A stretch of DNA of 64,000 bases from Rhizobiaceae bacterium (GTDB lineage: Bacteria > Pseudomonadota > Alphaproteobacteria > Rhizobiales > Rhizobiaceae): assembly GCA_016742175.1 (NCBI GenBank), contig JACVCH010000004.1:1-64000 (forward strand), read 5' to 3'. Made by a program: the position numbers and the translations under genes. The notes under the pieces were generated by a model. That model was not told the DNA's origin and did not search any database. It saw only the letters and a program-made list of their open reading frames with translations. Below, one piece after another: positions 51,808 through 61,063 of the stretch (the stretch's first letter is position 1; every line of letters begins with the position of its first letter).

Positions 51808-52553
51808 GCCGGCACCTCCGCCGCCTGCCGCTTCAGCCGTGCGGCCATCCCCGGCCCCAGATACGCTTCGATGACGGCCTGGTTGGCCGCGACCGCGCGC
51901 GGTTCTCCCTCGGCGATCAGCCGGCCCTGATTGAGCACGAAGGTATATTCCGACAGGCTCATGACCGCCTGCATGACATGCTCGATCAGAAGGATCGTCA
52001 CGCCCGAATCCCGCACGGCCCGGATGACCGGAATGACATCGCGGATCTCGCTCGGGTTCAGCCCGGCCAGCACCTCGTCGAAGAGGACGAGCTTGGGATC
52101 GGTCGCCAGAGCCCGCGCGACTTCGAGCCGCTTGCGGCCGGCCACCGTCAGGTCGGCGGCATCCTGGTCGAGCCGGTCGCCGAGGCCAACCTTCTCGGCC
52201 ACTTCGCGCGCCCGGTCGAGCGCGTCGCGCCGGGAGGCGTGGCGCAGATGCGCGCCGACGGCGATGTTCTCGCGCACCGTCTGGCCGGCGAAGGGCTGCA
52301 CGATCTGGAAGGTGCGCACCATGCCGGCGCGTGCGATGTCGCTCGGCTTGACGCCGAGAATGTTCTCGCCGGCGAACGTCACGCTTCCCGCATCGGGTTT
52401 ATGGAATCCGGTGACGAGGGCGAAGAACGTCGTCTTGCCCGCGCCATTGGGGCCGATCAGCGAGACGAGGCTGCCTTCGGAAATCTTCATCGACACGTTG
52501 TCGACCGCCTTCAGCCCGCCGAAGGATTTGGAGATGCCGCTGACGTCAAGCAT
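51804..52553 (-). CDS. Branched-chain amino acid-type ABC ATPase (LivG family)
   Basis: The 249-residue ATPase has Walker A (GPNGAGKTT), FQIVQPFAGQTVRENI, a signature loop read as LTVAGRKRLEVARALA (the LivG form), Walker B (LVLFDEVLAGLNPSE) and LLIEHVMQAVM. I use the ATG at 52553, with GAGGAGG 7 nt upstream; the open frame extends 12 codons further. It overlaps the LivM gene by 8 nt. Confidence 0.9.
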
Positions 52554-53523
52554 CGGCCGTCCTCCTCTTCGAGATCGCCCGCCTTGCAACGGAGAAGATG
52601 CTGATCAGCCCGCGCGGCAGGAACATGACGATGAGGATGAGAAGCACGCCGTAGATGGAGAGCGCAACGCCCGGCACGTCGCCGATATTGTGGCGCGTGA
52701 CCTCCGACAGGGTGTGGATCACCGCCGCGCCGATCAGCGGCCCGAAAAGCGTTCCCATGCCGCCGATGATCGGCACCAGGAGGGACTCGATCGAGATCGC
52801 CGAGCCGTAAGCGATCAGCGGGTCGAGATAGAGGTAGAACTGCGCGTAGAAGACGCCGGCGAGCCCGGAGAAGAAGCCGGAGAGCGCGACCGCTCCCATC
52901 TTCGTCTTGAACACGTCGACGCCGAGCGCGCGCGCAGCGTCCTCATTGTCGCGCACGGCCATCAGCCACGCGCCGAAGCGCGAGCGGCCGAGCCACCAGA
53001 CGGTGAGAAAGCAGGCGAGGCACAGCGTCCAGATCAGCCAGAAATAGCCGCGATTGTTCGCGAACTGCATGTTGGCGATGTCGCGCTCGAGCGGGATCAG
53101 GATGCCGACGCCGCCGCCGGTGAAACCCACCGAGTTCGACAGGATGCGCAGCACCTCGGCGAAGGCGAGCGTCACCAGCGCGAAATAGGAGCCGCGCAGG
53201 CCGTAGCGGAACGAAGCGAAGCCGACGAAGAGCGCGACGCCCATGGCGAAAAGGCCGCCCGCGACCATGCCGAGCCACGGATTGATGCCGAACTGGATCT
53301 GCAGCACGGCCACCGTATAGGCGCCGGTGCCGAAGAAGGCCGCGTGGCCGAATGAAAACTGGCCGCCATAGCCGCCGAGGATGTTCCACGCCTGGCCGAG
53401 CAGCGCGATGTAGAGGATCGCGATGACGGTATTCAACGTCGGGGCCGACGCGATCCAGAACGGACAGGTGGCGATCAGGCCGAAGATGACGAGGAGCGCG
53501 ACGAGTTGCTTGGAGTTGACCAT
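52546..53523 (-). CDS. Branched-chain amino acid-type ABC permease (LivM family)
   Basis: The 325-residue membrane protein has about nine to ten helices and the LivM hallmarks ILGGYGGQFSFGHAAFFGTGAYT, LRGSYFALVTLAFAEVLRI and PIIGGMGTLFGPLIGAAVI. It pairs with LivH, 9 nt upstream, to form the channel. The C-terminus is basic (ARRAISKRRTADA), as usual for the cytoplasmic end. Confidence 0.9.
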   Translation of the reverse strand: MVNSKQLVALLVIFGLIATCPFWIASAPTLNTVIAILYIALLGQAWNILGGYGGQFSFGHAAFFGTGAYTVAVLQIQFGINPWLGMVAGGLFAMGVALFVGFASFRYGLRGSYFALVTLAFAEVLRILSNSVGFTGGGVGILIPLERDIANMQFANNRGYFWLIWTLCLACFLTVWWLGRSRFGAWLMAVRDNEDAARALGVDVFKTKMGAVALSGFFSGLAGVFYAQFYLYLDPLIAYGSAISIESLLVPIIGGMGTLFGPLIGAAVIHTLSEVTRHNIGDVPGVALSIYGVLLILIVMFLPRGLISIFSVARRAISKRRTADA

Positions 53524-53532
53524 CCGCCCGCC

Positions 53533-54405
53533 TCAGACCTTGTGACCCAGAAGTCCCGTCGGGCGGAACATCAGGATCAGGATGAAGATGGCGAAGATGC
53601 CGAACTGGCCGAGGCTGTCGCCGAGGAAGAGCCCGCCCATCGCCTCGACCACGCCGATGACGAGGCCGCCGATCATGGCGCCGACGAACGAACCCATGCC
53701 GCCGAGCACGACTGTGGTGAAGGCGATCAGCACGAAGCCATAGCCGACCTGCGGGTTGACGTAGTAGCTCGGCATCAGGAGGCACGCCGCGACGCCGAGG
53801 CACGCGACGCCGATGCCGAAGCTCATCGCGAAGACGTGGTCGACATTGATGCCGACGAGCCGCGCACCCTTGCGCTCCTTGGCGAGCGCGCGGATGGCGC
53901 GGCCGAGATCGGTCTTCGACATGAACGCCCAAAGGAGCGCCGCCGTCACCAGCGCGCCGAAGAAGGCGACGACCTTGGCGACCGGAATGAACGCGCCGGC
54001 GAACTCGACCACCTCGAAGGAATAGGGCGTCTCGATGGTGCGCGTGTCCGAGCGGAAGAAATAGAGCGCCATGTTCTCGATGATGATCGACAGGCCGAGC
54101 GTGACGAGCAGGATGTTCTCGTCGCGGCCGTGGCTGGCACGGCCGATGATGCCGCGCTGGAGCGCGTAGCCGATCGCGAACATGGCCGGCGGCACGATCA
54201 AAAGCGCGACGTAGGGATCGATGCCGAACAGGCGGTTCAGGAAGAAGACGCCGTAGAGCGCCATCATCAGCATCGCGCCATGAGCGAAGTTGATGATGTG
54301 TAGGACACCGTAGATCAGAGTCAGGCCGAGCGCGACGAGCGCGTAGAGCGCGCCCGTCGTCAGCCCGTTGATCAGCGATGGTATCAGGATGACCGGATCG
54401 ATCAT
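53533..54405 (-). CDS. Branched-chain amino acid-type ABC permease (LivH family)
   Basis: The 290-residue membrane protein has LivH hallmarks: NGLTTGALYALVALGLTLIYGVLHIINFAHGAMLMM, LLVTLGLSIIIENMALYFF and VVLGGMGSFVGAMIGGLVIG, with about eight helices. It is separated from the binding-protein gene by 61 bp that hold a strong hairpin. It forms the channel with LivM. Confidence 0.9.
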   Translation of the reverse strand: MIDPVILIPSLINGLTTGALYALVALGLTLIYGVLHIINFAHGAMLMMALYGVFFLNRLFGIDPYVALLIVPPAMFAIGYALQRGIIGRASHGRDENILLVTLGLSIIIENMALYFFRSDTRTIETPYSFEVVEFAGAFIPVAKVVAFFGALVTAALLWAFMSKTDLGRAIRALAKERKGARLVGINVDHVFAMSFGIGVACLGVAACLLMPSYYVNPQVGYGFVLIAFTTVVLGGMGSFVGAMIGGLVIGVVEAMGGLFLGDSLGQFGIFAIFILILMFRPTGLLGHKV

Positions 54406-54422
54406 GTCACAACCTGTGATGC

Positions 54423-54445
54423 GGCGCGGGACCCGGCCCCGCGCC
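54423..54445 (-). terminator. Stem-loop between the LIV-type binding protein and LivH
   Basis: GGCGCGGG (54423-54430) pairs perfectly with CCCGCGCC (54438-54445) over a 7-nt loop, in the gap after the binding-protein gene. It likely lowers read-through into the permease and enzyme genes or stabilises the upstream message. Confidence 0.55.
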
Positions 54446-54466
54446 CGTTTCGTTCAGGAGACCGGA

Positions 54467-55687
54467 TCAGGCCGGAACCGGGAAGATCACCTCGGCGGAG
54501 GCGAATTCCTCGGGCAGGACGACCTGAATCTCGCCGCCCTGGACCTGAGTGTTGACGGCCTGCGCTCCGGTGTTCTGGCCGTTCTCGATCTTGGTCGGGC
54601 CGTAAGGCATGCCGTGATTGTCCCAGGTCGACGCGTTCAGCGCCTCGATGATGGCCTCGTTCTCCGTCGATCCCGCGCGTTCGATCGCATCGGCGAGGAA
54701 GGCGACGGCGTTGTAGGCCAGGAAGATCTCGTAGGTGTAGAAGAGGCCCTTCTCCTCGGCTGCGGCGCGGCGCTGAACCGCGACTTCCGAGTTCGGATCG
54801 TACCAGTGGTTGCAGTCCATGATGTTCTCGGCCGCGTCCGGGAATTCCTTGACGAACTGGACGTTCGAGGCCGCGCCGCCCAGCACCGAATAGATGCCTT
54901 TGGCCGCGATGCGCTGCTGGCGCAGCGTGCGGGCGAGGAGCACGTATTCGTTGTAGTAGTTGGCGGGGATGATCAGGTCCGGCTGCAGCGAGCGGAGCTG
55001 GAGCGCGATGTTGGTGAAGTCGCGCGTCGGGTTGGCGTGCTTGATGACTTCCAGAACCTCGATGCCGATGCCCGGCAGTTCCTTGGCGAGAAGCTCGGCG
55101 GTGCCGGTGCCGAACAGCGATTCCTCGTGGATGATGACGGCGGTCTTGGCCTCGCCGCCCGCATTGATCGCCTTCAGCGCCTCGACGGCCGAACGCGACA
55201 CCGAGCCGAATCCGGGCGCGAAGCGGAACGTGTTCTCGAGGTTGCGCTCCATGATGTTGTCGGCAACGCCGACGTCGACGATGTGCGGCGTCATCGTCTT
55301 GGCGGCTTCCTGCGAGGTCGCCAGCGAGATCGCGGAGGAATAGCCGGCGATGATGCCGGTCGCGCCGGCCTCGATCAGGCGCGCAGTCTCCGACGCGCCG
55401 AGTTCGGGGCGGCCCTGGCTGTCGGCAAGCATCGCCTCGAGCTTGGCGCCGTTCATCGACTTGATGCCGCCGGCGGCATTGATGTCGGCGATCGCCATTT
55501 CGGCGCCCGCGCGGCACTGGGTGCCGGAGAACGCGATGAACCCGGTCACCGGGTGGACGAGGCCGAGACGGATCGCCTCGGGTTCCTGCGCGCGCAGGAC
55601 GGCCGGAAATCCAGTGACGAGCGCGGCGGTGCCTGCTCCCGCCAGAAACTGGCGGCGCTTGATGGGGGTGTGGATCAGTTTCGTCAT
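54467..55687 (-). CDS. LIV-type periplasmic substrate-binding protein
   Basis: The 406-residue protein has a signal peptide (IKRRQFLAGAGTAALVTGF, cleavage near RAQEPE, with twin arginines) and a type 1 periplasmic-binding fold of the Leu/Ile/Val family (IRLGLVHPVTGFIAFSGTQCRAGAEMAIADINAAGGI). Relatives bind amino acids, amides, urea or aromatic acids. GAGAGGAA precedes the ATG. It is the first structural gene after the UTRA-GntR gene. Its ligand is presumably the pathway's nitrogen-containing ring compound. Confidence 0.87.
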   Translation of the reverse strand: MTKLIHTPIKRRQFLAGAGTAALVTGFPAVLRAQEPEAIRLGLVHPVTGFIAFSGTQCRAGAEMAIADINAAGGIKSMNGAKLEAMLADSQGRPELGASETARLIEAGATGIIAGYSSAISLATSQEAAKTMTPHIVDVGVADNIMERNLENTFRFAPGFGSVSRSAVEALKAINAGGEAKTAVIIHEESLFGTGTAELLAKELPGIGIEVLEVIKHANPTRDFTNIALQLRSLQPDLIIPANYYNEYVLLARTLRQQRIAAKGIYSVLGGAASNVQFVKEFPDAAENIMDCNHWYDPNSEVAVQRRAAAEEKGLFYTYEIFLAYNAVAFLADAIERAGSTENEAIIEALNASTWDNHGMPYGPTKIENGQNTGAQAVNTQVQGGEIQVVLPEEFASAEVIFPVPA

Positions 55688-55717
55688 GTCAGTTCCTCTC
55701 TCTTTTCTTGTACTTGA

Positions 55718-56611
55718 TCACTTCTCGTCCGCCCGGCCGGACGTGTCCGGGCCGAGCGACTGCCACTGCATGCCCTCGCGGCGGCGCACGCGTTTCAGGT
55801 TCATTTCGAACTGGTACTTGTCCGGCCGGTAAAGCACGCGGATGAACTCGACCGGACGGTCGTTGACGTCGCGCACGACGCGCTTGACGTCGATCAGCGG
55901 CGAGCCGGCATGGATGGCGAGCGCGCGCGCCACTTCCGGCTCGGCCAGCGTTGCCGAAACGCTCTGCCGCGCGTCGGCGACCTTGACGCCGTGCCGCTCC
56001 ATCAGCGTCAGAAGCGGGAAGTTGCCCATGTCGTCGCGGTCGAAGGAGCGGCCGATATCCTCGGGCACGTAGGTCACGAGATGCGACATCGGCTCGCCGT
56101 CGAGCGAGCGCACGCGCACGGTTCGCTGCACGGTCGCGCCCTGCGCGACCAGCAGCGCCTCGGCGACGTCCGCCAGCGCGGGCACGTAGTCGAATTCCAG
56201 AACCTCGACATCGGTCGCCACGCCCATCAGCGAGATGTTTTCCAGCCAGCCCTCGACCGAGGTCTTGATGGTCGGCGCGGGCGGAACGTCCGCGACGCGC
56301 GTGCCGCGGCCACGCTCGCGCACGGCCAGGCCCGCATCGGCCAACTCGTTCAGCGCCCGCTTGGCGGTGATGCGCGAGACGTCGAAGCGCTCGGCCAGTT
56401 CCTGCTCGCCCGGCAGCGCGGCGCCCGGGCGAAGCTCGCCGGAGAATATCTGGTTGCGCAGGATGATCAGGATCTGGTGGTAGAGCGGCACGCGCGAGGT
56501 CGGGTCGATCAGCGCGCGCCGCGCGGCCGCGACGGGCTTTGCATTCGGGTCCTCGCTCATGGTGCGCATGTGATTGGCCACGTCGCTCTTCGCCCGCTCC
56601 CGCTGCGTCAT
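55718..56611 (-). CDS. GntR-family regulator with UTRA domain (HutC type)
   Basis: The 297-residue protein has a winged helix (PGEQELAERFDVSRITAKRALNELADAGL, about residues 67-95) and a C-terminal UTRA ligand domain with PLIDVKRVVRDVNDRPVEFIRVLYRPDKYQFEM. It heads the leftward operon and diverges from the tautomerase-SnoaL gene. A 24-bp inverted repeat fills the 65-bp gap between them. It probably represses both directions until a pathway intermediate binds the UTRA domain. Confidence 0.88.
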   Translation of the reverse strand: MTQRERAKSDVANHMRTMSEDPNAKPVAAARRALIDPTSRVPLYHQILIILRNQIFSGELRPGAALPGEQELAERFDVSRITAKRALNELADAGLAVRERGRGTRVADVPPAPTIKTSVEGWLENISLMGVATDVEVLEFDYVPALADVAEALLVAQGATVQRTVRVRSLDGEPMSHLVTYVPEDIGRSFDRDDMGNFPLLTLMERHGVKVADARQSVSATLAEPEVARALAIHAGSPLIDVKRVVRDVNDRPVEFIRVLYRPDKYQFEMNLKRVRRREGMQWQSLGPDTSGRADEK

Positions 56612-56615
56612 TGAC

Positions 56616-56639
56616 TAATGATATAACAATATACCATTA
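56616..56639. promoter_or_regulatory. Inverted-repeat operator between UTRA-GntR and tautomerase-fusion genes
   Basis: TAATGATATA (56616-56625) and TATACCATTA (56630-56639) are inverted repeats, matching at 9 of 10 positions around ACAA. The region is the only AT-rich stretch nearby and must hold both promoters. It is the likely operator of the UTRA-GntR protein and would control both divergent units. Confidence 0.7.
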
Positions 56640-56676
56640 TAGCAAGCAGCAAAATGTCGCTTGAGAGGAACCCGAC

Positions 56677-57252
56677 ATGCCGATTGTTCGCGGAACGCTG
56701 ATCCGGGGCTATGACGCCGATGTGCGCCGACGCCTCGCCGAGCGGCTGACGGACGCCGTCGCCGCGACGATCAAGGCGCCGCTCGATGCGATCACGGTGG
56801 TGTTCGACGAGGTCGACGACGGCAGCTACATGCGCGGGCGCGCCTCGCGCTCGCCGGGCCAGCCGCTGCGCCCCGCCGGCGAGATCGTGGTCGAGTTCCT
56901 GCGCCTGATGGAAGCGCGCGACCTCGACGCCGCGCGCTGCCATCTCAGCCTCGATTTCCAGATGGTGTTTCCCGGCCGGACCAACGGCACGTCGATGACC
57001 AGCCTCGAGGAACTGGTCGCCTTCTCCGCCCCGCGCTACCGCGCCGTGCGCAAGACGATCGAGGCGGTCAACGAGAGCTATTCGGGCACAGTGACCACCG
57101 TCTTCGTGTCGGGAACGCTCAAGGGCGAACGGCCCGACGGCACGCCTTTCGCCGATTCCCGCTTCATCGACCGGTTCGAGGTCGAAGGGGAAACGATCCG
57201 GCGGCAGGACGTCTGGAACGACCTCGCCATCACGCTTGCGCCGATGGCCTAG
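56677..57252 (+). CDS. Tautomerase-SnoaL fusion protein
   Basis: The 191-residue protein joins two small domains. Residues 1-60 form a 4-OT-type tautomerase, starting MPIVRGTLIRGYDADVRRRLAERLTDAV, with Pro next to the Met as the catalytic base. Residues about 65-190 look like a SnoaL/NTF2-type cone (FLRLMEARDLDAARCHLSLDFQMVFPG). GAGG precedes the ATG. Each domain normally acts alone; the fusion suggests two steps on one unstable enol or unsaturated ketoacid. It diverges from the GntR gene, so it is likely part of the same pathway. Confidence 0.8.
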   Translation: MPIVRGTLIRGYDADVRRRLAERLTDAVAATIKAPLDAITVVFDEVDDGSYMRGRASRSPGQPLRPAGEIVVEFLRLMEARDLDAARCHLSLDFQMVFPGRTNGTSMTSLEELVAFSAPRYRAVRKTIEAVNESYSGTVTTVFVSGTLKGERPDGTPFADSRFIDRFEVEGETIRRQDVWNDLAITLAPMA

Positions 57253-57261
57253 CGGAAGAGC

Positions 57262-57289
57262 CCGCAAGCGGCTGCCTGGCCGCTTGCGG
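57262..57289. terminator. Bidirectional terminator
   Basis: CCGCAAGCGG (57262-57271) pairs perfectly with CCGCTTGCGG (57280-57289) over 10 bp and an 8-nt loop. It lies 9 nt after the tautomerase-fusion stop and 16 nt after the convergent epimerase stop, so it probably ends both transcripts. Confidence 0.78.
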
Positions 57290-57305
57290 AGTAGTTCTGT
57301 TCGGC

Positions 57306-58217
57306 TCAGGCCGCGCGGGCGGCGGCCTTGCCGTTGCGCGCCATCAGGGACTTCGCGCGTTCGAGGCTCTGCGGCTGCTCGTTGCGGTAGCGCGGCCCGA
57401 TCTCCATCATCAGAACCGTGTCCGGCAGGAATTCGAGCTCGGCGAAGATGTCGTCCCAGTCGATGTCGCCCCAGCCGAGCGGCATGTGCAGGTCGCCGAT
57501 GCCGAGCGCGTTGTTCTCCTGGACGAAGAACGGCTTGTAGGACGCCTGCGGGCGGCCGAAGGAATCGTGGACGTGGAGATGGCCGGCGACCGGCGCCATG
57601 GCCCGCAATTCGTCGCGGAAGTCGAGGCCGCGATAGGTGGATTCGATATAGGCATGGCTGAAGTCGATCAGCGCGACGAGGTTGGGATGGTTCACCGCGG
57701 CCACCGTCTCGGCCACCTGCGACGGCGTCTGGCGATACTGGCCCTGCTCGGCGGTGAAGATATTCTCGAAGGCGATGCGCACGCCGTAGGGCGCGCAGAA
57801 TTCGGCGAGCTCATGCAGCGCGTCCCGCTCGCGCCGGTCGGCGTCGGCGCGCTCGTGCACCTGCTCGGGGCGCAGATGGCCGCCGTGCTGGACAAGGATG
57901 CCGGCACCGATGCGGTCGCAAAGCTGCGCCAGCGCCTTGGCGGCGTCGAGCTGGTAGCGGCAGGTCGCCGGGTCCATGAAGTTAGACGAGACGAGGCCGT
58001 GCACGGTGTAGCGGAAATCGAACGCGCCCGCCAGCTTCACGAGACGGTCCGCGCGCTCGGGAATTATGCGCCCGCCGGCGATGAGGTCGAGGCTCGTCAG
58101 CGCGAGTTCGACAGTATCGACGCCGATTCCGGCGAGGCGGCGAAGGTCCTTTTCGAGGCTGTCGAGTTCGCCGTCGACGGACCCCGAATTGAAGCCGGTG
58201 GCAATGATGTTGGACAT
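57306..58217 (-). CDS. Sugar phosphate isomerase/epimerase-like TIM-barrel protein
   Basis: The 303-residue protein belongs to the xylose isomerase-like (AP endonuclease 2) barrel family. Probable metal ligands lie in IAFENIF, LIDFSHAYIES, HLHVHDSFGR and LMMEIGPR. Relatives epimerise or isomerise sugars, 3-ketosugars or inositols. The ATG at 58217 starts MSNIIATGFN. It is the last gene of a leftward dipeptide/oligosaccharide-type ABC operon, which suggests the importer takes up a carbohydrate or derivative rather than peptides. The substrate is unknown. Confidence 0.8.
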   Translation of the reverse strand: MSNIIATGFNSGSVDGELDSLEKDLRRLAGIGVDTVELALTSLDLIAGGRIIPERADRLVKLAGAFDFRYTVHGLVSSNFMDPATCRYQLDAAKALAQLCDRIGAGILVQHGGHLRPEQVHERADADRRERDALHELAEFCAPYGVRIAFENIFTAEQGQYRQTPSQVAETVAAVNHPNLVALIDFSHAYIESTYRGLDFRDELRAMAPVAGHLHVHDSFGRPQASYKPFFVQENNALGIGDLHMPLGWGDIDWDDIFAELEFLPDTVLMMEIGPRYRNEQPQSLERAKSLMARNGKAAARAA

Positions 58218-58249
58218 GTCGGTTCTCCTGTTGAAGGTGGGCATGGGTT

Positions 58250-59131
58250 TCAGCGCACGGTCGGGTCGAGCTTGTCGCGCAGCCAGTCGCCGACGAGCGA
58301 GATCGAGAGCGTCGTCAGCATGATGACGGCCGCCGGCGCGAGCATGATCCACGGCGCGGTGGTCAGGTATTCGCGGCCGAAGCCGACCATGTTGCCGAGG
58401 CTCGATTCGGGCGGCTGGACGCCGAGCCCGAGGAAGGACAGCCCGCTTTCCATCAGGATGATCTCCGGAAAGGTCAGCGTCATCGAGACGATCAGCGTCG
58501 AGGCGATGTTGGGCAGGATGTGGCGGACATAGACCCGCATCGGCGTCGCGCCGAGCTGCACCACCGCCGATGCGTAGCCCTGCGCGCTGGCCGAGATCGC
58601 CAGCCCACGCGCGATGCGGGCGTAGCGCTCCCAGCCGTAGAAGCCCATCAGGCAGACGAGGAGCCACATGGACGAGCCGAAGAAGGCGAGCACCGCCAGC
58701 GACATGATGAGGAACGGCAGGGCCGCCTGGAAATCGGCGAGCGCCAGGACGAGATGCTCGACGATTCCGCGGAACTTGGCCGCCGCAAAGCCGAGCGCCG
58801 TGCCGAAGACGGCCGACAGGATGGTCGCGCCGAAGGCGATGACGAGCGAGATGCGGATCGACTGCAGGAGGCGCGAGAAGACGTCGCGGCCAAGCTCGTC
58901 GGTGCCGAGCCAGTGCGTGGGATGACCTGGGCCGACGAGGCGGCTCGACAGGTCCATCGCGGTGATGCCGTAGGGCCGCAGCAGATCGGCGAAGATCGCG
59001 ACGAAGATCATGGCGGCGAGCCAGAAGATGCCGACGCCGACGCTGAACGGAAATGCGCGTCGCGTGCGCAGGAGAAACCTTCCGGCAAGGCCGCGCCCGG
59101 GGGTCGCCGAGTCGATTTCGATCGAGGTCAT
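58250..59131 (-). CDS. Dipeptide/nickel/oligosaccharide-type ABC permease (DppC family)
   Basis: The 293-residue membrane protein has the DppC N-terminal extension, the GTDELGRDVFSRLL motif, five to six helices and the EAA loop near GATPMRVYVRHILPNIAS. It forms the channel with the DppB-like protein, from which it is separated by 10 nt. Confidence 0.88.
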   Translation of the reverse strand: MTSIEIDSATPGRGLAGRFLLRTRRAFPFSVGVGIFWLAAMIFVAIFADLLRPYGITAMDLSSRLVGPGHPTHWLGTDELGRDVFSRLLQSIRISLVIAFGATILSAVFGTALGFAAAKFRGIVEHLVLALADFQAALPFLIMSLAVLAFFGSSMWLLVCLMGFYGWERYARIARGLAISASAQGYASAVVQLGATPMRVYVRHILPNIASTLIVSMTLTFPEIILMESGLSFLGLGVQPPESSLGNMVGFGREYLTTAPWIMLAPAAVIMLTTLSISLVGDWLRDKLDPTVR

Positions 59132-59141
59132 GACGGGCTCC

Positions 59142-60068
59142 TCAATGTGCCGCCTGCGAGCGCAGGCGCGGGTCGAGCCAGCCGTAGAGGAGGTCGACGA
59201 TCAGGTTGGAGACGACCATGGCGGACGCGATCATCAGGAGGATGCACTGGACGACAGGCAGGTCGCGATTGGTGACGGAGACGACAAGCAGGCGGCCGAT
59301 GCCGGGCCACGAGAAGATCGATTCCACCACCACCGCTCCCGCGATCAGCGAGCCCACCATGAAGCCGACGATGGTAACGATCGGCACCGCCGCGTTGGGC
59401 AGCGCATGACGCCAGACGACGTCGCGCCATTTCAGCCCCTTGGCGGAGGCGGTGCGCACATAGGGCTGGCCCATCACCTCGATCATGGCGCTGCGCGAGA
59501 AGCGCGCGAGGATGCCGATGCCGCCGATGCTCATCGTGATCGCCGGAAGGATCGCATGCTGCCAGCTTCCGTAGCCTCCCGATGGCAGGACGGCGAAGGT
59601 CACCGCGAAGACGAGGACGAGCAGGAGACCGAGCACGAAGGACGGAACGGTGAAGCCCAGCACCGACAGGAAGATGACACCGCGATCGGTCGCGCTCTGC
59701 CGGTGCAGGGCGGCGTATACGCCGGCCGGAATTCCGATGGCGAGTTGGAGCAGGAGTGCAGGGACCGTGAGCTGCAGCGTCGAGGGAATGCGTTCGAGGA
59801 CGAGCTGCGCCGCCGGCATGCCGTCGCGCATCGAGACGCCGAAATCGCCCGTCACGATCGAGCGGATATAGGCGAGATATTGCATCCACAAGGGCTGGTC
59901 GAGGCCCCACTGGCTGCGGAACGCCTCGATCGCGCTTAGCGGCACGTCCGGGCCGAGCATCACCTGCGCCGGGTCGCCGGACAGGCGCAGGACGACGAAG
60001 GCGAAGGTCATCACGGCGAAGATCGTGACGATCGCGCGGACGAGCCTTGAGAGTACGAAACTGATCAT
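59142..60068 (-). CDS. Dipeptide/nickel/oligosaccharide-type ABC permease (DppB family)
   Basis: The 308-residue membrane protein has the DppB start (MISFVLSRLVRAIVTIFAVMTFAFVVLRLSGDP), PLWMQYLAYIRSIVTGDFGVSM, the EAA loop (AKGLKWRDVVWRHALPNAAVPIV) and about six helices. It starts 8 nt after the second ATPase and pairs with the DppC-like protein. Confidence 0.88.
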   Translation of the reverse strand: MISFVLSRLVRAIVTIFAVMTFAFVVLRLSGDPAQVMLGPDVPLSAIEAFRSQWGLDQPLWMQYLAYIRSIVTGDFGVSMRDGMPAAQLVLERIPSTLQLTVPALLLQLAIGIPAGVYAALHRQSATDRGVIFLSVLGFTVPSFVLGLLLVLVFAVTFAVLPSGGYGSWQHAILPAITMSIGGIGILARFSRSAMIEVMGQPYVRTASAKGLKWRDVVWRHALPNAAVPIVTIVGFMVGSLIAGAVVVESIFSWPGIGRLLVVSVTNRDLPVVQCILLMIASAMVVSNLIVDLLYGWLDPRLRSQAAH

Positions 60069-60076
60069 CGTTTTCC

Positions 60077-61063
60077 CTATGCGGCGACGGAGGCGGGCTC
60101 GGGAGAGACCATGTGGCAGGCCGCGCTCCGGTTCGGGCCGACCCAGCGCAGCACCGGCGTCTCGGCGCGGCAGATCGCGGCGGCGAGCGGGCAGCGCGGA
60201 TGGAACGGACAGCCGGACGGGCGATTGGCCGGGTTCGGCGGCTCGCCCTGCAGGATGGTGCGGTCCTTCAGCCTCTGGCCGGGCACCGGCACGCTCGACA
60301 CCAGCGCCTTCGTGTAGGGATGGCGCGGCGCGCGGAAGAGCACGTCCGAGGACGCCTCCTCGACGATGTGGCCGAGATACATGACGGCGACGCGGTCGGC
60401 GATGTTGCGCACGACCTTGAGGTCATGGCTGATGAAGACCATCGCGATGCCGTTCTCCTCCTGCAGGTCGCGCAGCATGTTGACGACCTGCGCCTGGATC
60501 GACACGTCGAGCGCGGCCACCGGTTCGTCGCAGACGAGAAGCTGCGGTCGCGAGGCAAGTGCGCGGGCGATGACGGCGCGCTGGCGCTGGCCGCCGGAAA
60601 GTTCGTGCGGAAAGCGTTCCGCCTGGTCGGGCCGCAGCCCGACGGCAGCCATCAGTTCGGCAACGCGCGCCGCGCGCTCCTCCGGGCCGGCGAGCTTATG
60701 GATTTCCAGCGGCTCGCCGATCTGGCGGGCGATCGGAAGCCGCTTGTCGAGCGCGGCCAGCGGGTCCTGGTAGACGAGTTGCATCCTGGCGCGCAGCGCA
60801 CGCCACTCCGCCGTTCCGAGCCGGGGCATCGGCCTGCCGTCGAACCGCACCGCGCCGGCCTGCGCCGGGTCGATGCCGAGCAGCATTCGGCCGAGCGTGG
60901 ACTTGCCGGAGCCGGACTCCCCGACGATGCCGAGCGTCTCGCCCGGCATCACCTTCAGCGACACGCCGTCGACGGCGCGCATGTGGGTCGCCTTCGAAAA
61001 GAACCCCTTGCGGCTGTGGTAAATTCTGACCAGCTCGCTGGCCTCGATCAGCGGCGCGCTCAA
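60077..61063 (-). CDS. Oligopeptide/dipeptide-type ABC ATPase (DppF/OppF family)
   Basis: The 328-residue ATPase has Walker A ([11 protein letters not shown]), the signature [16 protein letters not shown], Walker B ([18 protein letters not shown]) and the C-terminal oligopeptide-transporter domain with four cysteines or so ([14 protein letters not shown]). The start is a TTG at 61063 within the stop of the upstream ATPase (TTGA), with GGAGG 7 nt before it. The frame is open further upstream, but that part is not protein-like. Confidence 0.87.
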   Translation of the reverse strand: MSAPLIEASELVRIYHSRKGFFSKATHMRAVDGVSLKVMPGETLGIVGESGSGKSTLGRMLLGIDPAQAGAVRFDGRPMPRLGTAEWRALRARMQLVYQDPLAALDKRLPIARQIGEPLEIHKLAGPEERAARVAELMAAVGLRPDQAERFPHELSGGQRQRAVIARALASRPQLLVCDEPVAALDVSIQAQVVNMLRDLQEENGIAMVFISHDLKVVRNIADRVAVMYLGHIVEEASSDVLFRAPRHPYTKALVSSVPVPGQRLKDRTILQGEPPNPANRPSGCPFHPRCPLAAAICRAETPVLRWVGPNRSAACHMVSPEPASVAA

